DNA of 64,000 nucleotides. Origin: Orbaceae bacterium ESL0727. Lineage in GTDB: Bacteria; Pseudomonadota; Gammaproteobacteria; Enterobacterales; Orbaceae. Location: the NCBI GenBank assembly GCA_029433345.1, contig JAQTHY010000001.1, positions 1,240,001 to 1,304,000 on the forward strand. Direction: 5' to 3'. A program made the position numbers and the translations under genes. This document shows, piece after piece, positions 9,836-19,322 of this stretch. Positions within the stretch are counted from its first letter, which is position 1, and each line of letters begins with the position of its first letter. A model generated the notes under the pieces. The model ran no database searches and was not told the DNA's origin. It saw only the letters and a list, made by a program, of their open reading frames with translations.

Positions 9836-10156
9836 TTATAATTTTTTGGTTGGATCAAAATCGAAAGCGATCAGTGATTTCATGCCATTTGCTAGTAGCG
9901 GAATGATTTTATGTGCAACAGCGATATGATCAGGATGTGCAAGGTAATGATCTCTATCTTTAGCATTATCAAATTCTGTTTCAAAACCATATTCGAAACC
10001 TTTATTTTCGCCTTCGTGGCTTTCATATTTACCATAGGTAAAGGTTTTAATTTGTGGAATCGTTTTTTTGAGATCAGTTAATAATTCAAAAATGTGTTTA
10101 ATTTGCTTTTCATTTGTGGTTGCGGCAAATTGCAAAAGTACAATATGTTTGATCAT
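9836..10156 (-). CDS. Dabb (stress-responsive A/B barrel) family protein
   Basis: A 106-residue dimeric alpha/beta-barrel protein of the Dabb family: MIKHIVLLQFAATTNEKQI at the start, GKYESHEGENKGFEYGFETEF in the middle and AHPDHIAVAHKII near the end. Relatives include plant stress proteins and olivetolic acid cyclase-type enzymes. The frame opens two codons earlier at 10162, but CTCCTT (AAGGAG on this strand) lies only 2 bases from that ATG and 8 from the ATG at 10156, so the latter is chosen. It is the last gene of the operon with the two Tm-1-like genes. The substrate is unknown. Confidence 0.85.
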   Translation of the reverse strand: MIKHIVLLQFAATTNEKQIKHIFELLTDLKKTIPQIKTFTYGKYESHEGENKGFEYGFETEFDNAKDRDHYLAHPDHIAVAHKIIPLLANGMKSLIAFDFDPTKKL

Positions 10157-10178
10157 ATTCATAACTCCTTAAGTGAAT

Positions 10179-11024
10179 TTAGTTGCGTGTTATGGCTTTA
10201 AAATCTTCAGTTGTTTTCTTTAAGGCCACTTCGGTTGGTAAACGTTCCATTGAGCTTGCACCATAAAATCCGTTGCAATCTGGGCAATGTTGTAAGATGT
10301 AAGCGGCATCTTTTGGTGTAGCGATTGGGCCACCATGGCAAAGAATGATAATATCATTACGAATGGCTTTAGCTGCTTTTGCCCATTGATTAATCAATGG
10401 CACACAATCGGCTAGGGTACGCGCAGTTTCTGCACCGATATTACCCCCAGTGGTAAGCCCCATATGTGGTACAAGAATATCCGCACCGGCTTTGGTCATC
10501 GCAATCGCGTCTTGTTCACTAAAGATATAAGGTGTGGTTAATAGATCTCTTTCGTGTGCTTTGCGGATCATCTCGACTTCAAGCGCATATCCCATACCGG
10601 TTTCTTCTAGATTAGCACGGAAGTTTCCATCAATGAGTCCGACAGTTGGGAAATTTTGAACACCTGCAAAACCCACTTTTTTGATATCATCTAAAAAGTT
10701 ATCAAATTGGCAAAATGGATCGGTACCATTCACACCGGCAAGCACAGGCGTATGTTTGACGACAGGTAAGACTTCTTTTGCCATATCCATCACGATTTCA
10801 TTGGCATTGCCATAAGCTAATAATCCTGCTAATGAGCCACGGCCAGCCATACGGTAGCGTCCTGAATTATAGATAACGATAAGATCGATGCCGCCCGCTT
10901 CTTCACATTTAGCGGATAAGCCTGTGCCTGCGCCACCGCCAACAATTGGTTGACCTTTGGCGATCATGTCACGGAATTTAGCTAATAATTGTTGTCGAGT
11001 CTGTTTTAGCGTATTTGTTAACAT
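10179..11024 (-). CDS. PEP-hydrolase-like TIM-barrel protein (Tm-1 C-terminal half)
   Basis: A 281-residue TIM-barrel protein of the 'phosphoenolpyruvate hydrolase family', the family that forms the C-terminal half of the tomato Tm-1 protein. Supporting segments are [19 protein letters not shown] (about 20-38), [46 protein letters not shown] and [16 protein letters not shown]. The name reflects the family; hydrolysis of PEP is not demonstrated. AGGAGA lies 7 bases before the ATG. It follows the UPF0261 gene after a 204-base gap and is followed at 22 bases by the Dabb gene, so the three probably act together on a small molecule. Confidence 0.85.
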   Translation of the reverse strand: MLTNTLKQTRQQLLAKFRDMIAKGQPIVGGGAGTGLSAKCEEAGGIDLIVIYNSGRYRMAGRGSLAGLLAYGNANEIVMDMAKEVLPVVKHTPVLAGVNGTDPFCQFDNFLDDIKKVGFAGVQNFPTVGLIDGNFRANLEETGMGYALEVEMIRKAHERDLLTTPYIFSEQDAIAMTKAGADILVPHMGLTTGGNIGAETARTLADCVPLINQWAKAAKAIRNDIIILCHGGPIATPKDAAYILQHCPDCNGFYGASSMERLPTEVALKKTTEDFKAITRN

Positions 11025-11228
11025 AGTTTTCTCCTATTACTCGGTTTATTACTTTACTGTTTCGCTTCATCGGTCTTGATTTCCGGTGAAGTAGAGAACA
11101 TTTTATGTCTGTAGTGCACGTGTTTATCTGTTCTCTCGTCTGTTTATGCTTATGCTTATGTGTTGATGTATTATCTTTCCCATCCATTAATCACAATCAT
11201 TTGTTATCACGGAATCGCTCATTTTTAA
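11025..11228 (-). other. 204-base gap inside the Tm-1-like operon
   Basis: The gap separates two genes whose products are fused in plant Tm-1. It holds a 9-bp stem with one G-T pair (CTTCATCGG 11065-11073 with CCGGTGAAG 11083-11091) and a short TTATGC tandem repeat near 11146-11161. There is no T tract, so the hairpin is more likely a processing or stability element than a full terminator. Confidence 0.4.
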
Positions 11229-12443
11229 CTAAATTGCTGACATCAGCTGCTTAAATTCACTAATAACGTGCGAACAAAATTCAGGGGAATTAATGTGATA
11301 CGGTAATTTAATTAATTGACGTTTTGGGGTCTGAATAAAGGTTTTTTCGAATGCATCAATAAATGCGCGATCCGCGTCTGGATCCCAAAAATCGCCGCCG
11401 GCAATATCAAGTGCTGAAAAACCTGCTTTTGGAATGATGAAACGCACTTCGCCTTGACATTGATTGAGTTTACTTGCAATCCATTGTCCCATTTTACGAT
11501 TTTCGTCTACCGTTGTGCGCATTAGGGTCACTTGTGGATTATGTGGATAAAAATGGCGATGTTTATATTTTTCAGGAATAGTGTCTGGGCTACCAAAATT
11601 GACCATATCGAGTGCTCCACATGAACCGATATAAGGGACTTGGCTCCTTGCAATTGCACCAAAACGGTCTTGATCACAAGCAAGAACACCGTCGAATAGG
11701 AAATCGCACACTTCAGTTGTCGTCATATCAAGTACACCGCAAAGCAGGTGGCTATCCGCTAATTTTTCCATCGCTTTACCTCCACTGCCAGTGGCATGGA
11801 AAACGAGGCAATCATATTTATCGTGTAATTTAGGTGTTAAGGATTGGACGCATGGCGTTGTCACACCAAACATGGTCAGTCCAATAGCTGGTTTATCGGC
11901 AACGATATCGGGTGCCTTAAATAACATAGTGCCCGCAATAAAATGTGCTGCATTAGTCAGAACTTTGCGTGAGATTACGTTTAGTCCGGCAATATCGGTG
12001 ACAGAATACATCATCGCAATATCACTGGCACCGATATAACCTGAAATATCTCCCGATGCCATGGTTGATACCATCAATTTAGGGATACCAATAGGTAAAG
12101 ATTGCATTGCTGGTGTGATAAGCGCAGTTCCCCCTGATCCGCCTAAACCGATAATCGCACCAATATCGCTTTGTTTGGCTAAATAATTTTTAAATGCCGC
12201 TGCCATAGCAATCATCGCTTTACCGCGATCACCGCAAAAGACTGCATTTTGACCAAGTGGGTGATGACTTGCCACTGTTGCGGCGTCAATATCTGGATGA
12301 TAATTTGATTGGTATTCTTGTGTCGATAAATCGACAACGCAAGTGGAAATATTGAGTGCATTTAGTAACTGTTTTACATAAAAAATCTCTTCACCTTTGG
12401 TATTAAGTGTCGTAACCAGGTAAGCGATCGTCTTATTTTGCAT
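11229..12443 (-). CDS. Tm-1-like ATP-binding UPF0261 protein (Tm-1 N-terminal half)
   Basis: A 404-residue member of UPF0261, the ATP-binding domain at the N-terminus of tomato Tm-1, which inhibits tobamovirus RNA replication in plants; the bacterial role is unknown. Diagnostic segments are [16 protein letters not shown] (4-19), the glycine-rich [18 protein letters not shown] (about 115-132), [35 protein letters not shown], and [23 protein letters not shown] lies 8 bases before the ATG. It is the first gene of the operon and is divergent from a TetR regulator across a 222-base region that holds a 32-bp palindrome. Confidence 0.88.
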   Translation of the reverse strand: MQNKTIAYLVTTLNTKGEEIFYVKQLLNALNISTCVVDLSTQEYQSNYHPDIDAATVASHHPLGQNAVFCGDRGKAMIAMAAAFKNYLAKQSDIGAIIGLGGSGGTALITPAMQSLPIGIPKLMVSTMASGDISGYIGASDIAMMYSVTDIAGLNVISRKVLTNAAHFIAGTMLFKAPDIVADKPAIGLTMFGVTTPCVQSLTPKLHDKYDCLVFHATGSGGKAMEKLADSHLLCGVLDMTTTEVCDFLFDGVLACDQDRFGAIARSQVPYIGSCGALDMVNFGSPDTIPEKYKHRHFYPHNPQVTLMRTTVDENRKMGQWIASKLNQCQGEVRFIIPKAGFSALDIAGGDFWDPDADRAFIDAFEKTFIQTPKRQLIKLPYHINSPEFCSHVISEFKQLMSAI

Positions 12444-12516
12444 ATTTATTCTCCTAGAAAGGTAAATAAGTTATGCTATTTTTAACAAAAGTAAGATGGC
12501 TTGTCATGAAGTATAT

Positions 12517-12548
12517 ATTAAAAATGATACTTGAGTCTCATTTTTAAT
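12517..12548. promoter_or_regulatory. Palindromic operator candidate for the TetR regulator
   Basis: Perfect 11-bp arms ATTAAAAATGA (12517-12527) and TCATTTTTAAT (12538-12548) flank TACTTGAGTC, whose core ACTTGAGT is itself a near-palindrome. The dyad is centred in the divergent region between the TetR gene and the Tm-1-like operon, the expected place for an autoregulatory TetR operator. Confidence 0.7.
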
Positions 12549-12665
12549 TATCTTTGCTTAATTATTTAATCAATTAGCTAGGGTTAGTCATAAATATCAG
12601 TTATGATGTCGCTATGAATCCATATTTATTAATATGTTGTATCGTTATTTTTTATTAAAAATCAA

Positions 12666-13283
12666 ATGAATGATAAGAATCTATATAGTGGCGTTAAAAA
12701 ACGCAATTATCAACATTTAATCGATGTTGCTTTAAAAGCGTATGAAGCGGGGCAACTGCTTTCTATTACTGAATTAGCCGAAAAGGCGCATATATCAAGG
12801 GCAACCGCCTATCGTTATTTCCCAACACAAAGCCACTTAATTGCTGCCATTGTTGAAAACTCATTAGGTCCTATTTTTGATTGGGTGTCAGATAAAACGG
12901 ATGTCGAAGAGCGAGTGTGTGATTTTTTAGCTTTTGCGTTTCCACAAATGCTTCACCATGAAGGGGCATTGCGGGCGGCATTGCAACTCTCTTTACAACA
13001 ATGGTCGAAAGAGCGCGCGGCACCAAATTCACAAAAAAATAAATTAATCCGCGGCAATCGTAAGGAAATTCTTAATCGCCTGTTATCACCGCTAGAAGGG
13101 ACGATAACGCCAGAACTTTATGAAACGGTGCTTTATGCACTCTCGATTATTTATGGATCCGAAATTTTTATGGTCTTAAAAGATATTTGGAAATTAGATA
13201 ATGAAAAGATCATTTCATTATCTCAATGGATGGCAAAAGCGATTATTAATCAAGCGAAAAGAGAATCATTAACAGCGGAATAA
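12666..13283 (+). CDS. TetR/AcrR family regulator
   Basis: A 205-residue one-component repressor. The N-terminal helix-turn-helix reads LLSITELAEKAHISRATAYRYF (about residues 34-55), typical of TetR; the C-terminal 140 residues are the ligand-binding and dimerisation part and are not family-specific. It is divergent from the Tm-1-like operon and probably represses it through the 32-bp palindrome between them, responding to a metabolite handled by that operon (inference). The Shine-Dalgarno is weak (ATCAA before ATG). It converges tightly with ttcA, whose stop lies 9 bases away. Confidence 0.88.
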   Translation: MNDKNLYSGVKKRNYQHLIDVALKAYEAGQLLSITELAEKAHISRATAYRYFPTQSHLIAAIVENSLGPIFDWVSDKTDVEERVCDFLAFAFPQMLHHEGALRAALQLSLQQWSKERAAPNSQKNKLIRGNRKEILNRLLSPLEGTITPELYETVLYALSIIYGSEIFMVLKDIWKLDNEKIISLSQWMAKAIINQAKRESLTAE

Positions 13284-13291
13284 AGGCGCTG

Positions 13292-14254
13292 TTATGATAT
13301 TTCTTTCCACAAAATTTTATCTTCGGCTGCTAGATCAGCGTTATGAAAACGTGCTGTATTAGCAGGCACCGTTTTTGCATCAAAGATTTCGCGATCAAAC
13401 GCTAAATCGCCCCCATCTATCGCCGTATCACCTTTTTTAATTCCTTTAAAATCAAATAGATGAGTGTCGCAGAGGTGAGAAAGCGTAATGTTTTGGGTTG
13501 CCCGAAACATGGTTTCTATTCGTCCAGGGAATTTTTTATGCCAATCGCGTAACATCTCTTTGATCACTTGCCGTTGTAAGTTGGGTTGCGCACCGCATAA
13601 ATTACATGGAATGATTGGGAATTGCTTAATTTGGGCATATTTCTCAATATCGTCTTCTTTGCAGTAGGCGAGGGGACGAATAATAATATGTTCGCCTGAA
13701 TCATTCATCAGTTTAGGTGGCATTGCTTTGAGCTTACCGCCATAAAACATATTTAAAAAGAGTGTTTCTAAAATATCGTCGCGATGATGGCCAAGGGCAA
13801 TTTTGGTTGCACCAATTTCTGTTGCGGTGCGATACAAAATACCGCGTCGTAAACGTGAGCAGAGTGAGCAGGTTGTCTTCCCTTCAGGGATTTTTTCTTT
13901 GACAATCCCATATGTATTTTCCTGCACAATTTTATATTCGATGCCAAGCGAATCTAAATAGGCAGGCAAGACATGTTCAGGGAACCCTGGTTGTTTTTGA
14001 TCTAAATTAACCGCCACTAAATCAAAATTAATCGGGGCGCTCATTTTTAGATTCAGTAGAATATCAAGCAGCGTATAACTATCTTTGCCGCCAGATAGGC
14101 AGACCATGACGCGGTCGCCTTCTTCGATCATATTAAAATCAGCGATCGCTTGCCCCGTTAATCGTCGTAACCGTTTATGCAGTTTATTTTGGTTATAATG
14201 TTGCTGATAGCTTGATTTAACCTTTGCTTCGTCATTGTTATGCTTAACTGTCAT
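13292..14254 (-). CDS. ttcA: tRNA 2-thiocytidine synthetase TtcA
   Basis: TtcA makes 2-thiocytidine at position 32 of several tRNAs, using ATP and an iron-sulfur cluster. The 320-residue product has the PP-loop SGGKDS at 54-59, the cysteine pair C129/C132 (TTCSLCSR) and the later PCNLC pair (C217, C220) that supply the cluster ligands. [25 protein letters not shown] aligns with the E. coli enzyme. It starts 5 bases after the stop of efpL, so the two form an operon of translation-related genes. Confidence 0.96.
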   Translation of the reverse strand: MTVKHNNDEAKVKSSYQQHYNQNKLHKRLRRLTGQAIADFNMIEEGDRVMVCLSGGKDSYTLLDILLNLKMSAPINFDLVAVNLDQKQPGFPEHVLPAYLDSLGIEYKIVQENTYGIVKEKIPEGKTTCSLCSRLRRGILYRTATEIGATKIALGHHRDDILETLFLNMFYGGKLKAMPPKLMNDSGEHIIIRPLAYCKEDDIEKYAQIKQFPIIPCNLCGAQPNLQRQVIKEMLRDWHKKFPGRIETMFRATQNITLSHLCDTHLFDFKGIKKGDTAIDGGDLAFDREIFDAKTVPANTARFHNADLAAEDKILWKEIS

Positions 14255-14259
14255 GTGAT

Positions 14260-14832
14260 TTAGTCGGTACGTCCCATATAGCGGCGTTCAGCAATATGAA
14301 TTTTGATTTTTTCGTGATTATCGATATATTCAGGTACCTGAATCACCAATCCTGTTGATAAGGTTGCTGGTTTAGTCCGTGCACTTGCAGAGGCGCCTTT
14401 AATACTTGGTGATGTTTCGACAATTTCCAGCTCAACTGTTTGGGGTAATTCTAAAGCAAGCACTTCACCATCGGCCATAAGCACTTGGATCCCTTCCATT
14501 CCACCTTCAGGAATAAACAGTAATTCATCTTCAATCTGTTCTTTCTTAAAAATGAACGGCGTAAAATCTTCGTTATCCATAAAAACGTATTCATCACCAT
14601 CGATGTAAGAAAAACTAACCGGACGGCGAGAAAGTTCGATGGTATCAATAATATCATCGCCTTTAAAACGTTCTTCAACCTTTAAGCCAGTTTTAACATC
14701 CGAAAAACGCATTTTATAGAGTGTACTTGCGCCACGAGCACTTGGGCTTTGGATATCAATATCTTTGACAAGTAACAGTTTACCGTTATAAGTGACAGCA
14801 TCGCCACGTTTAATTTCATTTGCTTTAGCCAT
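14260..14832 (-). CDS. yeiP: Elongation factor P-like protein EfpL (YeiP)
   Basis: EfpL is an EF-P paralogue that relieves ribosome stalling at proline-containing and related motifs. The 190-residue product matches E. coli YeiP almost throughout: [19 protein letters not shown], the arginine-tipped loop SPSARGAS in place of the modified lysine of [23 protein letters not shown], and the C-terminal [10 protein letters not shown]. Three beta-barrel domains are expected. The arginine loop distinguishes it from canonical EF-P, so it needs no EpmA modification (family knowledge). It is transcribed with ttcA. Confidence 0.95.
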   Translation of the reverse strand: MAKANEIKRGDAVTYNGKLLLVKDIDIQSPSARGASTLYKMRFSDVKTGLKVEERFKGDDIIDTIELSRRPVSFSYIDGDEYVFMDNEDFTPFIFKKEQIEDELLFIPEGGMEGIQVLMADGEVLALELPQTVELEIVETSPSIKGASASARTKPATLSTGLVIQVPEYIDNHEKIKIHIAERRYMGRTD

Positions 14833-15240
14833 AATAGTCTTATTTTTTCATGTAAAAAGGTGGAAAACAGTCTGCTATTTTACTGCTAATTACCACGACT
14901 CTCCATTAAAATTTTCGTTAATTATGTTGATTCATGAGTGTGATTATTTTTACTAATCTAGCTGATTATAAAAAATTTGTGATGAAAAATAGCAGTGATT
15001 AACATTAAAAGCCAAGTATAGTGGCAAAAAGATAACTTAGATATGAATTATAACGGTATGTGATAGCGATTTGATTCTTTACGATCTCACCCATGGCAAG
15101 AGACAGAACAAAGCCTTCCTTATCATTTGTTTAATCAAACAGGTTATTACTTTTGAATTATTATTAGAATTATTTATCTCGCCGATGGTTTTTTTTGGTA
15201 CACTTCGCCACATTACACTTATTGATTACATTGACGATAA
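14833..15240. promoter_or_regulatory. Divergent efpL/lysP intergenic region
   Basis: About 410 AT-rich bases precede the lysP leader hairpin. A small hairpin TGTTT-AATC-AAACA is at 15128-15141 and a T8 run at 15187-15194. I found no L-box (AGAGGNGC-type) core and no leader peptide rich in lysine codons. It must contain the promoters of efpL and lysP. Confidence 0.4.
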
Positions 15241-15277
15241 AAGAAGATGATTTTAGGTTAACTCATCTTCTTTTTTT
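15241..15277 (+). promoter_or_regulatory. Terminator-like hairpin just upstream of lysP
   Basis: A 10-bp perfect stem AAGAAGATGA (15241-15250) with TCATCTTCTT (15263-15272) is followed by further T residues and ends 11 bases before the lysP ATG. There is no gene upstream on this strand for over 1.9 kb, so it either ends a short untranslated transcript or attenuates lysP. Confidence 0.65.
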
Positions 15278-15288
15278 AGACGAGTATT

Positions 15289-16734
15289 ATGATGAAAAAT
15301 AAATTAAAACGTGACTTAAAAGCGCGTCACTTAACGATGATCGCCATTGGTGGATCAATTGGGACAGGCTTATTTGTCGCATCGGGTGCAACTGTTGCGC
15401 AAGCGGGCCCGGGCGGTGCTTTACTTTCTTATGCCATTATTGGTGTGATGGTCTATTTCTTAATGACTAGCTTAGGTGAATTGGCCGCTTATTTACCTGT
15501 TTCAGGCACATTTGCAACCTATGGTGCGCGTTATGTCGATGAAGCTTTTGGTTTTGCTATCGGTTGGAATTATTGGTACAACTGGGCGATAACTGTCGCG
15601 GTCGATTTAGTGGCTGCCCAGCTGGTTATCTCTTATTGGATCGATTTAGGATCGTTCAGTTGGCTTTGGAGTCTACTCTTTTTGACCATTATTTTTACCC
15701 TTAATTATATTTCGGTGAAAGGTTTTGGTGAGGCAGAGTTTTGGTTTTCATTGATTAAAGTGGTGACGGTGATCATTTTTATTATTATCGGTTTATTGAT
15801 GATTATCGGTATCTTAAATGGTGCAGAAGGGGCTGGATGGCATAATTGGCAAATTGGCGATGCACCTTTTGCGGGTGGTTTTGCGTCGATGATTGGTGTT
15901 GCGATGATTGTCGGTTTTTCATTCCAAGGGACAGAACTGATTGGGATTGCGGCTGGTGAATCACGCGATCCCGAAAAAAATATTCCACGCGCAATGAAGC
16001 AGGTATTTTGGCGTATTTTGTTGTTTTATATTTTTGCGATTTTGGTTATTAGCTTGATCATTCCTTATACCGATCCAAACTTATTACGTAATAGTGCCGG
16101 TGATATTAGTGTGAGCCCATTTACCTTAGTATTCCGTAATGCTGGCTTATTATCTGCGGCGGCGATTATGAATACGGTTATTTTAACTGCAGTATTATCA
16201 GCAGGGAATTCAGGATTATACGCCTCAACCCGTATGCTTTATGCGCTGGCTAAAGAAGGTAAAGCGCCTAAAATTTTTGCTCGCTTATCCTCATCGGGGG
16301 TACCGCGGATAGCTTTGTATGCAACCACATTGATTGCCATGCTCTGCTTTTTAACTTCAATGTTTAAAGATCAGCAAGTCTATTTATGGTTGCTAAATAT
16401 GTCGGGTATGACTGGCTTTATTGCCTGGTTAGGTATCGCAATTAGTCATTATCGCTTTAGAAAAGGCTTCATTGCACAAGGCCATGATCTCAGTGAATTA
16501 CCATACCGAGCCAGTTGCTTCCCGTTTGGTCCTGTATTTGCGTTTATTTTATGTTTGATCATTACATTAGGGCAAAATTACGAAGCCTTCTTACAAGATA
16601 CAATTGATTGGAATGGGGTTGTTGCGACTTATATTGGTTTGCCGCTCTTTTTTGTGATCTTATTTGGATATAAGATAGTGAAAAAGACAAAATGGGTGAA
16701 ATATAAAGATATGGATTTTTCTAAAGCAGACTAA
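15289..16734 (+). CDS. lysP: Lysine-specific permease LysP
   Basis: LysP is a proton-driven lysine importer of the APC superfamily with 12 transmembrane helices. The 481-residue product matches E. coli LysP over nearly its full length, from LKARHLTMIAIGGSIGTG through NYWYNWAITVAVDLVAAQL, GVAMIVGFSFQGTELIGIAAGES and SGMTGFIAWLGIAISHYRFRKG. The high identity justifies the specific name rather than a general amino-acid permease. Start is the first of two ATGs, with a weak GAG Shine-Dalgarno. The hairpin directly upstream suggests transcriptional attenuation. A strong terminator follows. Confidence 0.95.
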   Translation: MMKNKLKRDLKARHLTMIAIGGSIGTGLFVASGATVAQAGPGGALLSYAIIGVMVYFLMTSLGELAAYLPVSGTFATYGARYVDEAFGFAIGWNYWYNWAITVAVDLVAAQLVISYWIDLGSFSWLWSLLFLTIIFTLNYISVKGFGEAEFWFSLIKVVTVIIFIIIGLLMIIGILNGAEGAGWHNWQIGDAPFAGGFASMIGVAMIVGFSFQGTELIGIAAGESRDPEKNIPRAMKQVFWRILLFYIFAILVISLIIPYTDPNLLRNSAGDISVSPFTLVFRNAGLLSAAAIMNTVILTAVLSAGNSGLYASTRMLYALAKEGKAPKIFARLSSSGVPRIALYATTLIAMLCFLTSMFKDQQVYLWLLNMSGMTGFIAWLGIAISHYRFRKGFIAQGHDLSELPYRASCFPFGPVFAFILCLIITLGQNYEAFLQDTIDWNGVVATYIGLPLFFVILFGYKIVKKTKWVKYKDMDFSKAD

Positions 16735-16763
16735 ATTATTAGCTAAAAATAGAGTTTGATGTG

Positions 16764-16800
16764 AACCGCCAGTTATATAAAATCTGGCGGTTTTGCTTTT
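16764..16800 (+). terminator. Terminator of lysP
   Basis: A 9-bp stem AACCGCCAG (16764-16772) with CTGGCGGTT (16784-16792) is followed by TTTGCTTTT. Confidence 0.85.
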
Positions 16801-16826
16801 ATGTCTATACTTATATTAATAATAAG

Positions 16827-16875
16827 AAGTTTTATTAACCATAAGTTTTATTAACGATCAGTTTTATTTGACGAT
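16827..16875. repeat. Three tandem 16-17-bp repeats
   Basis: AAGTTTTATTAACCAT (16827-16842), AAGTTTTATTAACGAT (16843-16858) and CAGTTTTATTTGACGAT (16859-16875) follow each other directly in the lysP-infA gap. No function is evident. Confidence 0.7.
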
Positions 16876-17035
16876 AAATCGATACAATTAATCAATCATC
16901 AAGCGCAGCGTAATAAAAATTTCGCTCAACTATATTCCACTAATAACTGTCACGGAATAAAACCATCACCTTTAAGGGTAACGGTTATAGACAATAGTAA
17001 TAAAACAGCACGTTCAAAGCGCGTATCTCAATACA

Positions 17036-17084
17036 ATGTTTCAGAACTATCATTTCAGAATTATCCTACGTTTATGTCTAATTT
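17036..17084 (+). repeat. Dispersed intergenic repeat, copy 1
   Basis: Contains ATGTTTCAGAACTATC, a second partial copy TTTCAGAATTATCC, then TACGTTTATGTCTAATTT. The core (17053-17084) matches four other intergenic copies in the window. It lies downstream of infA. The duplicated left half is unique to this copy. Confidence 0.75.
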
Positions 17085-17174
17085 CTATTAGATATAGACG
17101 GTTAGATAGAGAAATTATGCTATTTGCGACTCTTTGCAACGTTAATTTAACACACGATTAGGTGATTATTTGTA

Positions 17175-17402
<228 letters not shown>

Positions 17403-17587
17403 TTAATAATAAACACATAGATGTACAAATATAGCGGCAAAATAATGCCGAAAAAAATGGCAGATGTAAAGCGCTTTCTGCAATTCAGCGTTGAAAAAGT
17501 TCAGAGATAAAAAATACTATAGGAATCATTATACGCGATAAACTGCTTTTGTTTCGGTTTTTTCTGCTGTATGCCTGTGAATTAGCA

Positions 17588-18241
17588 TTAATCTTTAACG
17601 CCATACAGCTTTTCAGCCTGAATATATTGCCAAACTTTAGGTGGGAGAAGATCATCACAGTTCGTCTGTTGGGCAATGCGTTGTCTGATTTCAGTTGCCG
17701 AAATATCTTCTAATGGTGTATGTGCGAAATAGATATAACCATGAGGAGCCAGGTGCAGATCTTGGCTATTTAGGGTTTGATGGTTAGCAATCCATGCTTG
17801 TAACTCAGGATTATCTGTTTTTTCAGCATAACCTGGTCGACGACAGACTAATAGATGCGCATAATCTAAGAGTGATTGCCAATTATGCCATGTTGGTAAA
17901 CTTAACAATGAATCTTGCCCCATAATAAAAGCGAGGCCAACGTGATTACCGTTTTCGTGCCGCCATGCCTGTAATGTGTCAATCGTATAAGAAGGATGCG
18001 TTAATCTGACCGATGATATTTCGCGCGCATCAATGGATAACATCGGTATCTCTTCGACAGCTAGCTGTAACATGGCTAAGCGTTGTGATGTTGTTGCTTC
18101 GGGTTGAGGTTTATGCGGCGGGATATGATTTGGCAATAAACTAATCTGCATCCTTTTCACCTCGTGAGCGATGGCAACTGCCGGGAGCAAATGACCATAA
18201 TGGATGGGATCAAACGTACCGCCAAATAGAGCTGTTAACAT
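17588..18241 (-). CDS. nadD: Nicotinate-nucleotide adenylyltransferase NadD
   Basis: NadD transfers AMP from ATP to nicotinate mononucleotide to make deamido-NAD. The 217-residue Rossmann nucleotidyltransferase shows the nucleotide-binding start LFGGTFDPIHYGHLLPA (residues 5-21, with the HxGH motif), PPHKPQPEA, FIMGQDSLLSLPTWHNW and the C-terminal ISATEIRQRIA (ISST-type motif). It lies 35 bases downstream of holA, the gene order lptE-holA-nadD being conserved with E. coli. Confidence 0.96.
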   Translation of the reverse strand: MLTALFGGTFDPIHYGHLLPAVAIAHEVKRMQISLLPNHIPPHKPQPEATTSQRLAMLQLAVEEIPMLSIDAREISSVRLTHPSYTIDTLQAWRHENGNHVGLAFIMGQDSLLSLPTWHNWQSLLDYAHLLVCRRPGYAEKTDNPELQAWIANHQTLNSQDLHLAPHGYIYFAHTPLEDISATEIRQRIAQQTNCDDLLPPKVWQYIQAEKLYGVKD

Positions 18242-18276
18242 TGATTAATTTCCTGTTGTGGCGTGATAAAGTTAGC

Positions 18277-19287
18277 CTATTTTGATAAGTTATCCATGCC
18301 CATAAATTGCATGGTAAAAAGTGACAATTGCTCCCAAATCAGCAAGCTATAATCATTTTTTAGCGCAATTTCAATTTCGGTTAATTTTGCTAATGTATGG
18401 TACAGATTTTCGAGGCTAACGCGCTGTAAATAATCGGTATAAAGAGCGCGTCGATTTTGCCAGATTTTGTAAGTATCATAGAGCTGTTTGAATGATGTCT
18501 GTGCAGACGCTTTTTTTAGGTTGATCACCAAGATTAATTCACGCTGCACTGTTCTTAATAAAATTAATGGCTCTACATCATTCATGTTAAGTTGTTGCAA
18601 AATATGCATAGCACGTTTAGCTTTATTGGCTAACATGGCATCTAGCCAATGGTAAGGCGTAAAAACAGTCGCATCATTGATATTATCTTCGATTTGCGCA
18701 TAACTGATCGCTTTTTCAGGGTAAAGTAGTTTTAATTGTTCAATGAATTGCGTTAAGGCCAATAAATTACCTTCATAATAGTAACAGAGAAGCTCTATGG
18801 CCTTAGGATCAATCACCATATTTTGCTGTTGTAAATAATTTTTAATCCAGAGCGGTAATTGATGAATATCGGGCGTTGTGCAGTTAACCACCACTAATTC
18901 ATGTGATAACGTTTTATACCAAGGCGCGTTTTCCTGAGCTTTGGTTATTTTAGTTAACGTAATGATAAGGACGATATCCGCGTTTAATAATGCGGTTAAT
19001 GTCGCCAGTTTAGCGGCAATAGGCGCGCTCAGTGAATTATCGGCAAAATCTAATTGGATAAGCGTTTTGCTAGAAAAAAGATTTATAGCTTGGCAGCTAT
19101 CATAAACCGTTTGCCAATCAAGGTGATTGTCAATCATAAAGGTGAGTTGTTCATCAAACCCTTGTTGTTTAAAATAGCCGAGCAGCTCAGTTTGCGCAAA
19201 ATAACGTAAATAGGGATCGCTGCCTAATATTAAATAATAGGGGGCGCCTAATTTGGTATGAATATTTTCAGCATTAATCTTTATCAT
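18277..19287 (-). CDS. holA: DNA polymerase III delta subunit HolA
   Basis: The delta subunit is the wrench of the clamp loader that opens the beta sliding clamp. The 336-residue product (343 in E. coli) has the characteristic N-terminal region YYLILGSDPYLRYFAQTELL (about 17-36), followed by SKTLIQLDFADNSLS and the lid-like C-terminal helical part ending WEQLSLFTMQFMGM. It is embedded in the conserved lptE-holA-nadD run with short gaps, consistent with co-transcription. Confidence 0.94.
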   Translation of the reverse strand: MIKINAENIHTKLGAPYYLILGSDPYLRYFAQTELLGYFKQQGFDEQLTFMIDNHLDWQTVYDSCQAINLFSSKTLIQLDFADNSLSAPIAAKLATLTALLNADIVLIITLTKITKAQENAPWYKTLSHELVVVNCTTPDIHQLPLWIKNYLQQQNMVIDPKAIELLCYYYEGNLLALTQFIEQLKLLYPEKAISYAQIEDNINDATVFTPYHWLDAMLANKAKRAMHILQQLNMNDVEPLILLRTVQRELILVINLKKASAQTSFKQLYDTYKIWQNRRALYTDYLQRVSLENLYHTLAKLTEIEIALKNDYSLLIWEQLSLFTMQFMGMDNLSK

Positions 19288-19322
19288 AACGACACATCAT
19301 AACAACATTTCATAAAAACCGC

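Noticed and set aside
14833-15288. Lysine riboswitch upstream of lysP
   Set aside because: The long leader and terminal hairpin invite it, but no AGAGGNGC-type L-box core or five-helix junction could be found.
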